A DNA stretch of 64,000 bases, from positions 880,705 through 944,704 of the forward strand of contig CAVZWU010000011.1 in the NCBI GenBank assembly GCA_963779095.1, given 5' to 3'. A program made the position numbers and the translations under genes. Origin of the DNA: Roseiarcus sp963779095. Lineage in GTDB: Bacteria > Pseudomonadota > Alphaproteobacteria > Rhizobiales > Beijerinckiaceae. This document shows positions 20,116 through 29,366 of this stretch, in pieces (within the stretch, counting starts at the first letter, position 1; each line of letters opens with the position of its first letter). A model generated the notes under the pieces. The model searched no databases. It had not been told where the DNA came from and saw only the letters and a program-made list of their open reading frames with translations.

Positions 20116-21077
20116 CCGCGTTTCCCGCCATCCTCAAGCCGTCGCGCGACGACCGGCCGATCCTGATCGCGGCGCTGTTCATCGTCGCCATCCTGATCGC
20201 CGGAACCGCCTACACTTTGCACCGGTTCGGCAGCGCGCCGCTCCTGTCGCCGAACTATCTCCTGCAGCAATTGCAGATCGGCGCTTTCCTCGGCGTCGTC
20301 GCCGCCGGGCAAATGGTCGTCATTCTGATCGCGCAGATCGACCTTTCCGTCCCATGGACGCTGACCGCCGCCGCAATGATGGCGACCGCGGTCGGAGGCG
20401 TCTGGGCGATTCCGGTCGGCCTTGCGGTCGGCCTCATCGTCGGCCTCGTCAACGGGTTTGGCGTCGCCTATCTCCGCGTTCCCTCAATGATCTTCACCCT
20501 TGGCGTCAATGCGGTCATGCGAGGACTGATGGTGGCCCATACCGGAGGCTTCGCTCCCGACACCGCCGCCACCGATCTCATGCGGACGCTGGCGTCCGGA
20601 CACGTCCTTGGGATCCCTGCGGCGCTCTTCGTCTGGCTCGCGGTCTCCGCGATCATCGCCGTCATCCTGCAACGCACGTTGCTCGGCCGCGCGATCTACG
20701 CGCTCGGCAACAAGGAGTCGGCCGCCTATCTCGCCGGCGTCAACACCAAGGGCGTCACCGTGGCCTGCTTCGCCCTCTGCGGTCTCACCGCCGCTCTCGC
20801 CGGCGTCCTTCTCGCCGGCTATTCGCAGAAAGCCTATCAGGGCATGGGCGACGCCTATCTCCTGCCGGGCATCGCAGCCGTGGTCATCGGCGGCACCAAC
20901 ATCCTCGGCGGGCGCGGACGCTATCTGGGAACGCTGGTCGGCGTGATCCTGATCGTCCTGCTCAATAGCGTCCTCTCGATCATGGAGATGCCCGAGGCCG
21001 GCCGCCAGGTGATCTACGGCGGCGTGATCATCCTCATGCTGCTCGTCTACGGCCGCTCGGAGCGGGTGACGAGCTGA
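20112..21077 (+). CDS. sugar ABC transporter permease 2
   Basis: Second RbsC-type permease, 321 aa, starting at GTG 20112 in a GTGA overlap with permease 1. Family features are QMVVILIAQIDLSVPWTLTAAAMM, FTLGVNAVMRGLMV and GIAAVVIGGTNILGGRGRYLGT. Two different permeases plus a single two-domain ATPase suggest a heterodimeric membrane channel. Confidence 0.9.
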   Translation: MTAFPAILKPSRDDRPILIAALFIVAILIAGTAYTLHRFGSAPLLSPNYLLQQLQIGAFLGVVAAGQMVVILIAQIDLSVPWTLTAAAMMATAVGGVWAIPVGLAVGLIVGLVNGFGVAYLRVPSMIFTLGVNAVMRGLMVAHTGGFAPDTAATDLMRTLASGHVLGIPAALFVWLAVSAIIAVILQRTLLGRAIYALGNKESAAYLAGVNTKGVTVACFALCGLTAALAGVLLAGYSQKAYQGMGDAYLLPGIAAVVIGGTNILGGRGRYLGTLVGVILIVLLNSVLSIMEMPEAGRQVIYGGVIILMLLVYGRSERVTS

Positions 21078-21145
21078 TCGCTTGGCCCCGGGACGATCCG
21101 GGCGGGCGCGCCGCGCTGAGCGAGATCACGAAGGAGGCGGCAAGG

Positions 21146-21556
21146 ATGGCCACAGTCAAGCTCTGGACCGATGCGGAGGCGCAAGCGCACCCGAAGGTCA
21201 AAGCGGTCTTCGACGATATCCGGGCGACCCGGAAGTCGGACTTCGTCAATAATTTCTGGCGCGGCCTCGCCAACCAGCCCGAGATTCTCGAACGCACCTG
21301 GAACACGCTGAAAGCGGTGATGGGCGCGCCCGGACCGCTTGATCCGCTGACCCGGGAACTGATCTACATCGCCGTTTCGATAACGAACGGCTGCTCCTAT
21401 TGCATCCATTCGCACACCGCGGCGGCGCGCGCGAAGGGAATGACCGAGGCGCAATACTCGGATTTTCTGGCCGTGGTGGCCATGGCCTCGCAGACCAACG
21501 CGCTGGTGACAGGTCTGCAGCTGCCCGTCGACGCGGCCTTCCTCATCGAGAGCTGA
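21146..21556 (+). CDS. AhpD-like carboxymuconolactone decarboxylase family protein
   Basis: 136-aa all-helical protein of the CMD/AhpD family. The redox motif is NGCSYCIHSHTAAA (CxxC followed by His), which in AhpD supports peroxidase activity. AAGGAGG lies upstream of ATG 21146. It is 68 bp after permease 2 on the same strand and probably the last gene of the sugar operon; its job there is unknown. Confidence 0.85.
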   Translation: MATVKLWTDAEAQAHPKVKAVFDDIRATRKSDFVNNFWRGLANQPEILERTWNTLKAVMGAPGPLDPLTRELIYIAVSITNGCSYCIHSHTAAARAKGMTEAQYSDFLAVVAMASQTNALVTGLQLPVDAAFLIES

Positions 21557-21631
21557 ACAGCTCCGAGGCGCCGGCCCTTCCGGGGCGGGCCGCTGACGAG
21601 ACGTCAAATCCCGCGGCGCGGCCAACAAAAA

Positions 21632-21657
21632 CCCGCCCGGAATCGCTTCCGGGCGGG
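21632..21657. terminator. bidirectional intrinsic terminator between the ahpD-like gene and rpsA
   Basis: CCCGCCCGGAA (21632-21642), TCGC loop, TTCCGGGCGGG (21647-21657): an 11-bp perfect stem. On the minus strand it is followed by TTTTTG, a good T-tract for ending rpsA; on the plus strand by CTTTCG, weaker. It sits between convergent genes. Confidence 0.85.
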
Positions 21658-21684
21658 CTTTCGTATCGAGCTGTCGGGCCGGCG

Positions 21685-23421
21685 CTACTTCGCCTTGTCG
21701 CCTCTGTCGCGCGCTTTCAGCGCTGCGCCGAGAATATCGCCGAGCGAAGCGCCCGAGTCGGCCGATCCATATTGCGCGATCGCCTCCTTCTCCTCGGCGA
21801 CTTCCAGCGCCTTGATGGAGACGGCGATCTTGCGCGCCTTGCGATCGAACTGGGTGACGCGCGCGTCGACCTTCTCGCCGACCGAGAAGCGCTCCGGGCG
21901 CTGGTCGCCGCGGTCGCGCGCGAGCTCGCTGCGCTTGATGAAGGCGGTGAGCTCGGTGCCCGCGATCTTCACCTCGAGGCCGCCGTCCTTGACTTCGAGA
22001 ACCTCGCAGGTCACGACCGACCCCTTGCGCATGTCGGCCGCCTCGCCGTCCTCGCCGGTCTTCTTGGCCGAGAACGGATCGCTGGCCAATTGCTTGATGC
22101 CGATGGCGATGCGCTCTTTCTCGACATCGACGTCGAGCACCTTCGCTTCGACCTTGTCGCCCTTCTTGTAGTCCTCGATCGCCTGCTCGCCGGGCCTGCT
22201 CCAGTCGAGATCGGAGAGATGGACCATGCCGTCGACGTCGCCGTCGAGGCCGATGAACAGCCCGAACTCGGTCTTGTTCTTGACCTCGCCCTCGACGGTC
22301 GAGCCGATCGGGTGCCGCTCGGCGAACGCCTCCCACGGGTTCTGCAGCGTCTGCTTGAGGCCAAGCGAGATGCGGCGCTTGGAGGCGTCGACCTCGAGCA
22401 CCTGAACCTCGACCTCCTGGCTGGTCGAGACGATCTTGCCGGGATGGACGTTCTTCTTGGTCCACGACATTTCGGACACGTGGATGAGGCCCTCGATGCC
22501 GGGCTCGAGCTCGACGAACGCGCCGTAGTCGGCGATATTGGTGACCCGGCCCTTGAGCTTCTGGCCGACGCTGTAGCGCGTCTCGATGTTGGACCACGGA
22601 TCTTCCTGCAACTGCTTCATGCCGAGCGAGATGCGGTGCGTCTCGTGGTTGATCTTGATGATGCGCACCTTGACCTGCTGGCCGATGGTCAGGACTTCGC
22701 TCGGATGATTGACGCGCCGCCAGGCGATATCGGTCACATGCAGGAGGCCGTCGATGCCGCCCAGATCGACGAACGCGCCATAGTCGGTGAGGTTCTTGAC
22801 CGTGCCCTCGATGACCTGCCCCTCGGCGAGATTGGCGACGATCTCGTGGCGCTGCTCGGCCCGGCTCTCCTCGAGCACGGTGCGGCGGGAGACGACGATG
22901 TTGCCGCGGCGCCGGTCCATTTTCAGGATCTGGAATGGCTGGGGCACGTTCATGAGCGGCCCGACGTCGCGAACCGGGCGAATGTCGACCTGGCTGCGCG
23001 GCAGGAAGGCGACGGCGCCGTCGAGGTCGACGGTGAAGCCGCCCTTGACCTGGTTGAAGATGACCCCTTCGACCTTCTCGTTCTTCTCGAACGCCTGCTC
23101 GAGCTTGACCCAGCTCTCCTCGCGCCTCGCCTTGTCGCGCGAGATGACCGCTTCGCCGAGCGCGTTCTCGATCCGCTCGAGATAGACTTCGACTTCGTCG
23201 CCAACGCCGGGCGCCGGGTCGCGCCCGTGATTGGTGAATTCCTTGAGCGCGACGCGCCCTTCGGTCTTGAGGCCGACGTCGATGACGGCCATGTCCTTTT
23301 CGATCGCGACGACCTTGCCCTTGACGACCGTGCCTTCGAACGCTTCGTCATCGCCGTAGGTCTCGTTCAACAGCGCGGTGAAATCCTCGCGCGTCGGCGC
23401 CAGGGACTGAGTGGAAGCCAT
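21685..23421 (-). CDS. rpsA: 30S ribosomal protein S1
   Basis: Essential mRNA-binding ribosomal protein. ATG 23421 (MASTQSLAPTREDFTALLNE) has GGAG 5-6 nt upstream; the frame remains open further upstream but without family resemblance. The 578-aa product contains six S1 RNA-binding repeats, recognisable from recurrent 'GxVxNxTDYGAFVDLGGIDGLLHVTD' type blocks (third repeat), 'VTNIADYGAFVELEPGIEGLIHVSE' (fourth) and 'KNKTEFGLFIGLDGDVDGMVHLSD' (fifth). The frame is intact, unlike many neighbours. Confidence 0.97.
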   Translation of the reverse strand: MASTQSLAPTREDFTALLNETYGDDEAFEGTVVKGKVVAIEKDMAVIDVGLKTEGRVALKEFTNHGRDPAPGVGDEVEVYLERIENALGEAVISRDKARREESWVKLEQAFEKNEKVEGVIFNQVKGGFTVDLDGAVAFLPRSQVDIRPVRDVGPLMNVPQPFQILKMDRRRGNIVVSRRTVLEESRAEQRHEIVANLAEGQVIEGTVKNLTDYGAFVDLGGIDGLLHVTDIAWRRVNHPSEVLTIGQQVKVRIIKINHETHRISLGMKQLQEDPWSNIETRYSVGQKLKGRVTNIADYGAFVELEPGIEGLIHVSEMSWTKKNVHPGKIVSTSQEVEVQVLEVDASKRRISLGLKQTLQNPWEAFAERHPIGSTVEGEVKNKTEFGLFIGLDGDVDGMVHLSDLDWSRPGEQAIEDYKKGDKVEAKVLDVDVEKERIAIGIKQLASDPFSAKKTGEDGEAADMRKGSVVTCEVLEVKDGGLEVKIAGTELTAFIKRSELARDRGDQRPERFSVGEKVDARVTQFDRKARKIAVSIKALEVAEEKEAIAQYGSADSGASLGDILGAALKARDRGDKAK

Positions 23422-23872
23422 TGGTTCTCCTAATTGCGCCCGAAATTCGGGCCACGCCGGCTTTGGGTTCGCGTTGACGTTCAGGCGCCCGCCGATCGGA
23501 AAGATCACGCAAAAAATCAGCGCGCAATCCTCATCGCCGCTTTGGCGGCGGAGCCGGCGCATCGGCCGACGGCGGAAGCCCAGGTTTAAGCGCCATATGG
23601 GGAGCCCATCGGGCGCGCGCCAGCCGCTAGCAGGAAAGTCCGCCCGGAGCAAGGAGGAAACATAGCCCGGCGTCACGGCGCGAGGGCCGGACCCGTTGCG
23701 ACTGCGGCGCAAATCCCGCCGACCGGGCCAAGTCGAAACGCGGCTCAAGGTGAGCCGCGCGGCGCCGATCGGCCGAAATCCCTTAACAAACTCCTGATCC
23801 GCCAAAGTGGCGCCAGACCGGCCAGGCGCAAGTCCGAGCGATCGCCGCCCAGTCGTTATAAGCTCCGCCTCC
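23422..23872. other. intergenic region upstream of rpsA
   Basis: About 450 bp between the divergent rpsA and DUF4126 starts. It must hold the rpsA promoter and leader, but I cannot point to convincing -35/-10 boxes. No conserved small gene is seen. Confidence 0.45.
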
Positions 23873-24454
23873 ATGTCGGACTGGGCGTTATCCATCGTTC
23901 TGGGCATAGCGCTGGCCGCTGCGACCGGCTTTCGCGTCTTTCTGCCGATGCTCATCGTCAGCGGCGCGGCCTATACCGGGCATCTCCACCTGGACAATAG
24001 CTTCGCCTGGCTCGGCTCGCCGTCCGCCCTGACGATGCTCAGTGTCGCAGCCGTGGTCGAAGTCGTGGCTTATTACGTTCCGGTCATCGACAACCTGCTC
24101 GACCTCGTGGCGACGCCCGCCGCCTTCATCGCCGGGACGATCGTGTCGGCCGCGGTCATGATCGATGCGCCGCCGATGGTGAAATGGACCGCGGCCGTCA
24201 TCGCCGGCGGCGGCGTCGCCGGATTGACCCAAGGGCTGACCGGGGTTCTGAGGGCGAACTCGACCGTTTTGACCGGCGGCCTCGGAAACTCCGTCATTGC
24301 GACGGCGGAGCTTGGCGCCGCAGCGCTGATCTCCTTTCTGGCGTTTGCCGCGCCAGTCGCGGCGCTCGGGCTGGTCGTCCTCTTCCTATTGGTGGCGATA
24401 CGGCTGCTCCGCCGCGTCTTTCGCGGAGCAAAATCGTCGGGCGGCCCGACATAG
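23873..24454 (+). CDS. DUF4126 domain membrane protein
   Basis: 193-aa hydrophobic protein with about five membrane segments (LSIVLGIALAAATGFRVFLPML, ALTMLSVAAVVEVVAYYVP, GTIVSAAVMID, AAALISFLAFAAPVAALGLVVLFLLVAI) and the family-like stretches GFRVFLPMLIVSGAA and VPVIDNLLDLVATPAAFIAG. DUF4126 proteins are of unknown function. ATG 23873 is the first start in a family-consistent position. It is a single gene convergent with the NRAMP gene. Confidence 0.82.
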   Translation: MSDWALSIVLGIALAAATGFRVFLPMLIVSGAAYTGHLHLDNSFAWLGSPSALTMLSVAAVVEVVAYYVPVIDNLLDLVATPAAFIAGTIVSAAVMIDAPPMVKWTAAVIAGGGVAGLTQGLTGVLRANSTVLTGGLGNSVIATAELGAAALISFLAFAAPVAALGLVVLFLLVAIRLLRRVFRGAKSSGGPT

Positions 24455-24537
24455 GCGGTCCCGCTCCCGGCGATGATCGTCAGACGCCGACCGCGCGCCA
24501 GCGCGACCTTTGGCCCGGGGTTTCCGGCGGGCGCGCT

Positions 24538-25836
24538 TCAGGCGGTCCAGGTCGCAACCATGCCCACCGCGGCTGCGGCCATGACGGCGGTCGCGATCCA
24601 GCCGAGCGTCTTGAGCCACGGCTTCAGGGCGAACTCGCCCATCACCCTCCGCCGCGAGGCCATGAGCATGATCATCGCCATCATCGGAACCGCGGCGACG
24701 CCATTGACGACGGCGCTGAAGATCAGCGCCTTGATCGGATCGAGCGGCGAAAAGTTGAGCAGCGCCCCGATCAAGATCCCGGCGATGATCGCGAGATAGA
24801 AGGCTGGCGCGCGGCTGGGCCGCTCGTCGAGCCCGATCGGCCAGCCGAGCGTTTCGCCAACCGCATAGGCCGTGCTCCCGGCCAGAACCGGCACCGCGAG
24901 CAGGCCCGTGCCGACGATGCCGAGGGCGAAGACGGCGAAGGCGAACGCGCCCGCGATTGGCTTCAGCGCCTTCGCCGCGTCCGCCGCGGTCTCGATGTTG
25001 GTCACCCCATGCGCGTTGAGGGTGACGGCGGTGGTCAGGACGATGAACAGGGCGACAAGGTTGGAGGCGGCCATGCCGACGAACGTGTCGAGGCGGATGC
25101 GTCTCAGCTCTCGAGGGGCGTCGGCCGGCGCCTGCAAAAGAGGCCTCGCGGCTGGATCGCCGGTTTCGTCCTCGACCTCCTGAGAGGCCTGCCAGAAGAA
25201 CAGATAGGGGCTGATCGTGGTGCCGAAGACGGCGACGACGATCGTGAAATAGGCCGCGGTCCACTCGACATGCGGAACGACAAGATGGATCGCGACCTGT
25301 CCCCACGGAACGCCGACGACGAACACCGTCGCCACGTAAGCGAACAGCGAAAGCGTGAGCCAGCGCAGCACGGAAGCATAGCTCGCATAGCGCATGAACA
25401 CTTCCAGAGCCGCGATGAGCATGGCGAACCCGGACACATAGGCCCATTGCGGCCCGGGCAGGATCAATCGGAGCGCGGCGCCCATGGCCCCGAGATCGGC
25501 GCCGATGTTGACGACATTGGCGAGAACCAGCAGGGCGACCAGCGCGTAGAGCGCGGACGCGGGGTAGCAGCCCCGCATGTTGGCGGCGAGGCCCTTGCCG
25601 GTGACCCTGCCAATCTCGGCGCTGATCAACTGGATCGCGCACATCAACGGATAGGTGAAGAGCAGGGTCCAGATCAGCGCGAAGCCGAACGCGGCGCCGG
25701 CCTGGGAATAGGTGGCGATCCCGCTCGGGTCGTCGTCCGAGGCGCCGGTGATGAGGCCGGGGCCGAGCGCGTCGACGAGGCGCGGGCGCTCCGATCGCTT
25801 CGCGCCGCCAGCGTCTGGAGCCTCTGCAATCGCCAA
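24538..25836 (-). CDS. NRAMP-family divalent metal (or Mg) transporter, divergent type
   Basis: 432-aa inner-membrane transporter with about 11 helices. Helix 1 carries ASDDDPSGIATYSQAGA in place of the DPGN motif of Mn/Fe NRAMPs, and the helix 6 equivalent reads FIVLTTAVTLNAHG. The polar PADAPRELRRIRLDTFVGM loop and C-terminal helices are intact. The altered helix-1 motif means metal specificity should not be assumed; Mg or another ion is possible. No Mn- or Fe-responsive operator was recognised upstream. Confidence 0.85.
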   Translation of the reverse strand: MAIAEAPDAGGAKRSERPRLVDALGPGLITGASDDDPSGIATYSQAGAAFGFALIWTLLFTYPLMCAIQLISAEIGRVTGKGLAANMRGCYPASALYALVALLVLANVVNIGADLGAMGAALRLILPGPQWAYVSGFAMLIAALEVFMRYASYASVLRWLTLSLFAYVATVFVVGVPWGQVAIHLVVPHVEWTAAYFTIVVAVFGTTISPYLFFWQASQEVEDETGDPAARPLLQAPADAPRELRRIRLDTFVGMAASNLVALFIVLTTAVTLNAHGVTNIETAADAAKALKPIAGAFAFAVFALGIVGTGLLAVPVLAGSTAYAVGETLGWPIGLDERPSRAPAFYLAIIAGILIGALLNFSPLDPIKALIFSAVVNGVAAVPMMAMIMLMASRRRVMGEFALKPWLKTLGWIATAVMAAAAVGMVATWTA

Positions 25837-25888
25837 TTCTGGATCCCCTTCCCCGCGCCGGGAAACGCGCGGCGTCCTGTTTCGTTCC

Positions 25889-26798
25889 CTAGCCTTGCGC
25901 CATCCTCCGCGCGTCGATGACCGCGCGCGCCCATTCCTGCGGCCGCTCCTGCGGCAGATTGTGGCCGGCGCCCGCGAATATACGATGCTCGTGCGGGCCG
26001 GTGAATTTCTTCGCGTGATGCGCCGTGCCGGGGTTCACGCCGTCCGCGTCGCCGTCGATCGTGATCGCTGGAACGTCGCGATCGGCGGCTGCGCCGCGAG
26101 CCGCCATTTCGATCTCATCATACCGAGGATCGCCGGCGCCAGGCGCAAGCCCATAGCGGTGCCGATAGGAATGGATGACGACGTCGACGAAGTCGGGATT
26201 GTCGAAGGCGCTCGCCGTTCGCTCGAACGTCGCGTCGTCGAACGCCCAGTTCGGCGACCACATGCGCCACAGGAGGCGCGCGATCTCGCCGCCGGTTCTT
26301 CGTCAGCCCACGCCGGCCGCGCTCGCTGTGGAAATAGTATTGATACCAGAACGCCGCCTCCTCCGGCGGGCTCGCCGGCTCCATCGCATGCGCGATGCTC
26401 TGGATGTTGTACGAATTGCCGGAGACGAGCGCGATGGCGCGCTCCGGCGAAAGCGCGGCGACGATGCAGGCGGCGCGCCCGCCCCAATCATAGCCGCCGA
26501 GAACCGCGCGCTCGATCTGAGCGCGTCCATGAGGTCAAGAAGGTCCGACGCCAAGCGCCGCCTGCTCGCCCGAGCGCGGCGTCCCGGCTTTGAGGAACCG
26601 CGTCGGTCCATAGCCGCGCAGATAAGGAACGATCACCCGCGCCCCGGCCTCGGCAAGGAGCGGCGCGGCCTGATCATAGGCATGCGCGTCGTAAGGAAAT
26701 CCGTGGCCGAGAACGCACGGCCAGCCGGACGCGGGTCCGTATTCCAGATAGGCGACGGAAAGAACGCCGGTGTCGATGGTCTTGACAACTGCCGACAC
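25889..26798 (-). CDS. alpha/beta hydrolase, epoxide-hydrolase-like (frameshifted)
   Basis: Starts at GTG 26798 (VSAVVKTIDTGVLSVAYLEYG) behind GGAGGGAAGG. Family elements occur in order across three frames: oxyanion motif LGHGFPYDAHA, nucleophile elbow GGYDWGGRA (Asp nucleophile, as in epoxide hydrolases and haloalkane dehalogenases), cap region with FWYQYYFHSERGRRGL, acid-side segment ITIDGDADGV and the catalytic His in FAGAGHNLPQERP. Breaks lie near 26545, 26520 and 26285. The corrected length is about 300 aa, normal for the family. True decay cannot be excluded here because there are three breaks, but all catalytic residues remain. Confidence 0.78.
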
Positions 26799-26878
26799 GT
26801 GTCGCCTTCCCTCCGGCCGGCGAGGCCGTGATAATGTGGCTCGTCGATCGTACATACGGCAAAAGAGCGGGAAACAAC

Positions 26879-27291
26879 ATGGAACCTAAAGATGACGCCA
26901 TCGTCGACATTCCCAAGGAGCGCCTGAGTTTTTTTGGCGGCGCAGGCAAAATGCTCCTGCCTAGTCCTACGACCGTGGCGGCGCTGATCGAGAAAATGCC
27001 AGAGGGCAAACTCATCACCACGAGTCTAATTTGCCAGAAACTTGCACAGCAGTTTAACGTTCGCGGGACATGCCCGGTTACAACCCAAAAAGCCCTTCAG
27101 GCCATCGCCCATGATCCCGGCAACAAAGTCGCCTATTGGCGAGTTGTGAAAGCGAATGGAGACTTATCAACCGGTTTCCCGGCGGCGCGGAAGGTCAGGC
27201 GGAACGCCTGCGAAAAGAGGGCTTCACGCTCGATAGGAAGGGGAAGACGCCAAAGGTGACGAATTTCCGGGAAAGCATCGTTCCGTTGTGA
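26879..27291 (+). CDS. MGMT/ATL-like DNA-binding protein (frameshifted near 27180)
   Basis: Small protein of the alkylguanine-transferase-like fold. Recognisable pieces are TTVAALIEKMPEGKLITTSLICQKLAQQF, ALQAIAHDPGNKVAYWRVVKANGDLS and, after a one-base break near 27180, GGAEGQAERLRKEGF, matching the order of the MGMT/ATL C-terminal domain. The PCHR cysteine box is absent: the equivalent position reads AYWRVV, so it cannot be a methyl-accepting enzyme and would act as an ATL-type lesion sensor. The end is KVTNFRESIVPL with TGA at 27289-27291. The break here is a missing base, unlike most others in the window. Length corrected is about 137 aa. Confidence 0.7.
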
Positions 27292-27297
27292 GTGGTC

Positions 27298-27327
27298 TTG
27301 ACGTCGGCATCGCCGGTAGGCTAGATG
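27298..27327 (+). promoter_or_regulatory. probable promoter of the ilvB operon
   Basis: TTGACG at 27298-27303 and TAGATG at 27322-27327, with an 18-bp spacer, 30 bp upstream of the leader peptide start. The -10 box is imperfect; position relative to the leader supports it. Confidence 0.5.
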
Positions 27328-27356
27328 CTAAACTAAGTTGCTTGCGAGGTTATCGC

Positions 27357-27404
27357 GTGGCGAAGCTTATTGTACCTTTGGCGCTAGAGGGCGGGCAGAC
27401 ATAA
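27357..27404 (+). CDS. ilv operon leader peptide (attenuator)
   Basis: 15-codon open frame, GTG start with GAGG upstream, encoding (M)AKLIVPLALEGGQT. Six of codons 4-10 specify Leu, Ile or Val, and they use CTT, ATT, GTA, TTG and CTA, codons rare elsewhere in this GC-rich DNA. The stop lies in the loop of a GCAGAC-ATAAG-GTCTGC hairpin (27395-27411). A terminator follows 30 nt later. This is the classic layout of branched-chain attenuation: ribosome stalling at scarce Leu/Ile/Val-tRNA would alter folding and allow read-through into ilvB. Confidence 0.78.
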   Translation: MAKLIVPLALEGGQT

Positions 27405-27411
27405 GGTCTGC
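27395..27411 (+). promoter_or_regulatory. leader hairpin (pause/competing stem) of the ilv attenuator
   Basis: GCAGAC (27395-27400), ATAAG, GTCTGC (27406-27411), a 6-bp perfect stem overlapping the leader peptide stop codon. Confidence 0.65.
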
Positions 27412-27435
27412 ATCCGTCTCGCTAGCGCTTACCCG

Positions 27436-27459
27436 AAGGCCCCTTTGAGGGCCTTTTTT
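27436..27459 (+). terminator. intrinsic terminator in the ilvB leader
   Basis: AAGGCCC (27436-27442), CTTTGA loop, GGGCCTT (27449-27455), continuing into six T residues (27454-27459). It lies 47 bp before ilvB and in the same direction, so it can only act as a conditional terminator. Confidence 0.85.
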
Positions 27460-27506
27460 GTTGCCTCGGATTCCTGGTCGACGAGAAAAGGCGGAGAGTT
27501 GCGATT

Positions 27507-29280
27507 ATGGCCAAGCACATGACCGGCGCGGAAATGGTCGTCGAGGCGCTCAAGGACCAGGGCGTCGAGATGGTCTTCGGCTATCCGGGCGGCGCGGTGC
27601 TGCCGATCTACGACGCCATCTTCCACCAGAACAAGCTTCGCCACATCCTCGTCCGCCACGAGCAGGGCGCGGCTCACGCCGCGGAGGGTTACGCGCGTTC
27701 GACCGGCAAGGTCGGCGTGCTCCTCGTCACCTCCGGGCCCGGCGCGACCAACGCCATCACCGGCCTCACCGATGCGCTCATGGACTCGATTCCGCTCGTC
27801 TGCATCACCGGCCAGGTGCCGACCCATCTCATCGGTTCGGACGCGTTTCAGGAGTGCGACACGACCGGCATCACCCGCAGCTGCACCAAGCACAATTATC
27901 TCGTGCGCAAGGTCGACGACCTGCCGCGCATCCTGCACGAAGCGTTCTATATCGCCTCGAGCGGCCGCCCCGGTCCCGTCGTCGTCGACATTCCGAAGGA
28001 CGTGCAGTTCGCGAGCGGCGTCTACAATTTCCAGAAGAACATCCAGCACAAGACCTACCGGCCGCAGCTCAAGGGCGACCTCGAGCGCGTCCGGCATGCG
28101 GTCGAGATGATGGCGGCGGCGAAGAAGCCGGTCTTCTACACCGGCGGCGGCGTCGTCAATTCCGGGCCCCACGCTTCCATGCTGCTGCGCGAGCTCGTCC
28201 GCTCGACCGGGTTTCCGATCACCTCGACCTTGATGGGGCTCGGCGCCTATCCCGCCTCCGACCGGCAATGGCTCGGGCATGCTCGGCATGCACGGCTCGT
28301 TCGAGGCCAACAACGCCATGCATGATTGCGATCTCATGATCTGCGTCGGCGCGCGCTTCGATGATCGCATCACCGGGCGCCTCGACGCCTTTTCGCCGAA
28401 GTCGAGGAAGATCCACATCGACATCGACCCGTCCTCGATCAACAAGAACGTCAAGGTCGATCTCGGCATCGTCGGCGACTGCGCCCATGTGCTCGAGGAC
28501 ATGGCGCGACTGTGGCGCGCCGGCTCTCATCAGGCCGACCCGGCCGCGCTCGCCAAATGGTGGGACGCGATCGACGGGTGGCGGGCGCGCAATTCCTTCG
28601 GCTTCCGCAATTCCGAGAAGATCATCAAGCCCCAGCACGCGGTGAAGAGGCTTTACGAGCTGACCAAGGGCCGCGACGTCTACATCACGACCGAGGTCGG
28701 CCAGCACCAGATGTGGGCCGCTCAGCATTTCGCCTTCGAGGAGCCGAACCGGTGGATGACCTCGGGCGGCCTCGGGACCATGGGCTACGGGCTGCCGGCC
28801 GCGATCGGCGCCCAGCTCGCTCATCCGAAGTCGCTCGTCATCGACATCGCCGGCGAAGCCTCGATTCTCATGAACATGCAGGAGATGTCGACCGCGGTTC
28901 AGTACCGTCTGCCGGTCAAGATCTTCATTCTCAACAATCAGTACATGGGCATGGTGCGCCAATGGCAGGAGCTCCTGCATGGCGGTCGCTATTCGGAGAG
29001 CTACACCGACTCGCTTCCCGACTTCGTCAAGCTCGCCGAAGCCTATGGCGCGCATGGGATCCGCTGCGCCGATCCGGCCAAGCTCGACGCGGCGATCATG
29101 GAGATGATCGAGACGCCGGGTCCGGTCATCTTCGATTGCCTGGTCGATCAGAAGGAGAACTGCTTCCCGATGATTCCCTCGGGCAAGGCGCATAACGAAA
29201 TGATCATGGCCGAGCTTGAGGACGACGCTGGCGTTGAACTCGACAACATCATCGACGAGAAGGGCAAGATGCTGGTTTAG
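27507..29280 (+). CDS. ilvB: acetolactate synthase large subunit (frameshifted near 28276)
   Basis: ThDP enzyme that makes 2-acetolactate and 2-aceto-2-hydroxybutyrate for Val/Leu and Ile synthesis. ATG 27507 has GGCGGAGAG upstream. The catalytic Glu is in RHEQGAAHAAEGYARSTGK, the FAD/pyruvate region in SGPGATNAITGL, and the ThDP-Mg motif near IAGEASILMNMQEMSTA. At LGMLGMHG an extra G (CTCGGGCATG in place of CTCGGCATG) shifts the frame; everything downstream matches the family to the TAG at 29280. The corrected length is about 590 aa. Because the enzyme is needed for growth without amino acids, a sequencing error is the likeliest reading. Confidence 0.93.
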
Positions 29281-29337
29281 CGTTTTTCTCTCTCAAGGTC
29301 GGGCGTTCGGAAGAACGACCGTCTCTTGACGGGCTAT

Positions 29338-29360
29338 CGGGAGAGGGCCGGGTGAGGGCT
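29338..29360. repeat. dispersed GGGAGAGGG-CCGGGTGAGGG unit, copy 3
   Basis: Half-palindromic form of the dispersed repeat, between ilvB and the threonine dehydratase gene. It supplies an in-frame GTG (29352) upstream of the better ATG at 29367. Confidence 0.5.
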
Positions 29361-29366
29361 TTGGCG

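Noticed and set aside
21400..23433. A 677-codon plus-strand frame over rpsA
   Set aside because: It is antisense to the S1 repeats; its periodic Asp/Leu pattern mirrors the repeat structure of rpsA.
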